From: Hyphomicrobiales bacterium
GTDB taxonomy: Bacteria; Pseudomonadota; Alphaproteobacteria; Rhizobiales; Xanthobacteraceae
NCBI GenBank assembly: GCA_003164375.1
Contig: PLTE01000390.1
Span: 1-5,138, forward strand
Length of the DNA: 5,138 nt
Direction: 5' to 3'
The notes beneath the pieces were generated by a model. The model made no database searches. It saw only the letters and a list, made by a program, of their open reading frames with translations, and was not told the origin of the DNA. The position numbers were made by a program, and so were the translations under genes. Of this stretch, positions 5,048 through 5,138 are shown in pieces. Position 1 is the stretch's first letter. Each line of letters opens with the position of its first letter.

Positions 5048-5138
5048 ATGTCGATCAGACCGGTCAAGAGCATCATCACTTCTAAGCCCACGCTTGAGGG
5101 CGCCGGCGTGAAGCTGCGCCGCGCGTTCGGCTTCGGCA
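5048..5138 (+). CDS. Pirin-family protein, N-terminal part only (window edge)
   Basis: Only 30 codons are visible, beginning MSIRPVKSIITSKPTLEGAG and continuing VKLRRAFGFG. The stretch GAGVKLRRAFGFG is typical of the N-terminus of pirins, just before their DPFLLLDDF segment and iron-binding histidines, which would lie outside the window. Pirins are cupin-fold, often quercetinase-like or redox-sensing cytosolic proteins. The ATG at 5048 has AAAAGGTC (5033-5040) about 8 nt upstream, a good ribosome site. It is separated from the propeller gene by 205 bp holding a dispersed repeat and a tandem repeat, so it is probably its own transcript. The family call rests on a short segment, but the match is characteristic. 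Confidence 0.75.
   Translation, partial: MSIRPVKSIITSKPTLEGAGVKLRRAFGFG

Noticed and set aside
4645..5091. A 148-aa minus-strand frame, and a 60-aa plus-strand frame at 4903-5085
   Set aside because: Both run through the dispersed repeat, which yields familiar false peptides, and overlap the propeller end or the pirin start.

Overview
The window looks like chromosomal DNA of a GC-rich alphaproteobacterium, most likely Bradyrhizobium or a close relative. Two things suggest this: the stand-alone amino acid:[carrier protein] ligase with its own small carrier protein, a pair characterised in Bradyrhizobium and Agrobacterium, and a dispersed palindromic repeat (4851-4934) of a type common between genes in Bradyrhizobium genomes. 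The assignment rests on reading alone. I see no tRNA, rRNA, CRISPR array, transposase or phage gene.

Layout. Two units diverge from a 235-bp intergenic region (1961-2195). Leftward run an acyl-CoA dehydrogenase-like flavoprotein (1960-767) and, 23 bp further, an amino acid:[carrier protein] ligase resembling a truncated seryl-tRNA synthetase core (743 to the window edge, C-terminus missing). Rightward run a 92-aa acyl/peptidyl carrier protein (2196-2474, GTG start), a luciferase-like flavin-dependent monooxygenase (2602-3678) and, 3 bp later, a cytoplasmic beta-propeller protein of the lactonase / 6-phosphogluconolactonase type (3682-4842). A palindromic dispersed repeat follows. Then comes a regulatory-looking region with a contiguous tandem 18-bp repeat, and the first 30 codons of a pirin-family protein (5048 to the window edge).

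How the genes may work together. The ligase would activate a small amino acid (glycine or alanine in the known relatives) and load it on the phosphopantetheine arm of the carrier protein. The flavoprotein encoded beside the ligase is a natural candidate to act on the carrier-bound aminoacyl group. It lacks the usual catalytic glutamate, so it may not be a simple alpha,beta-dehydrogenase. The monooxygenase and the lactonase-like propeller form a tight pair and could be later oxidation and ring-opening or hydrolysis steps. The whole set (ligase, carrier, ACAD-like flavoprotein, luciferase-like oxygenase, propeller) reads as a small non-ribosomal, ribosome-free aminoacyl pathway with no known product. 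The link between the first three genes is well supported by family knowledge and position. Adding the last two is inference from gene order. Pirin is probably a separate transcription unit.
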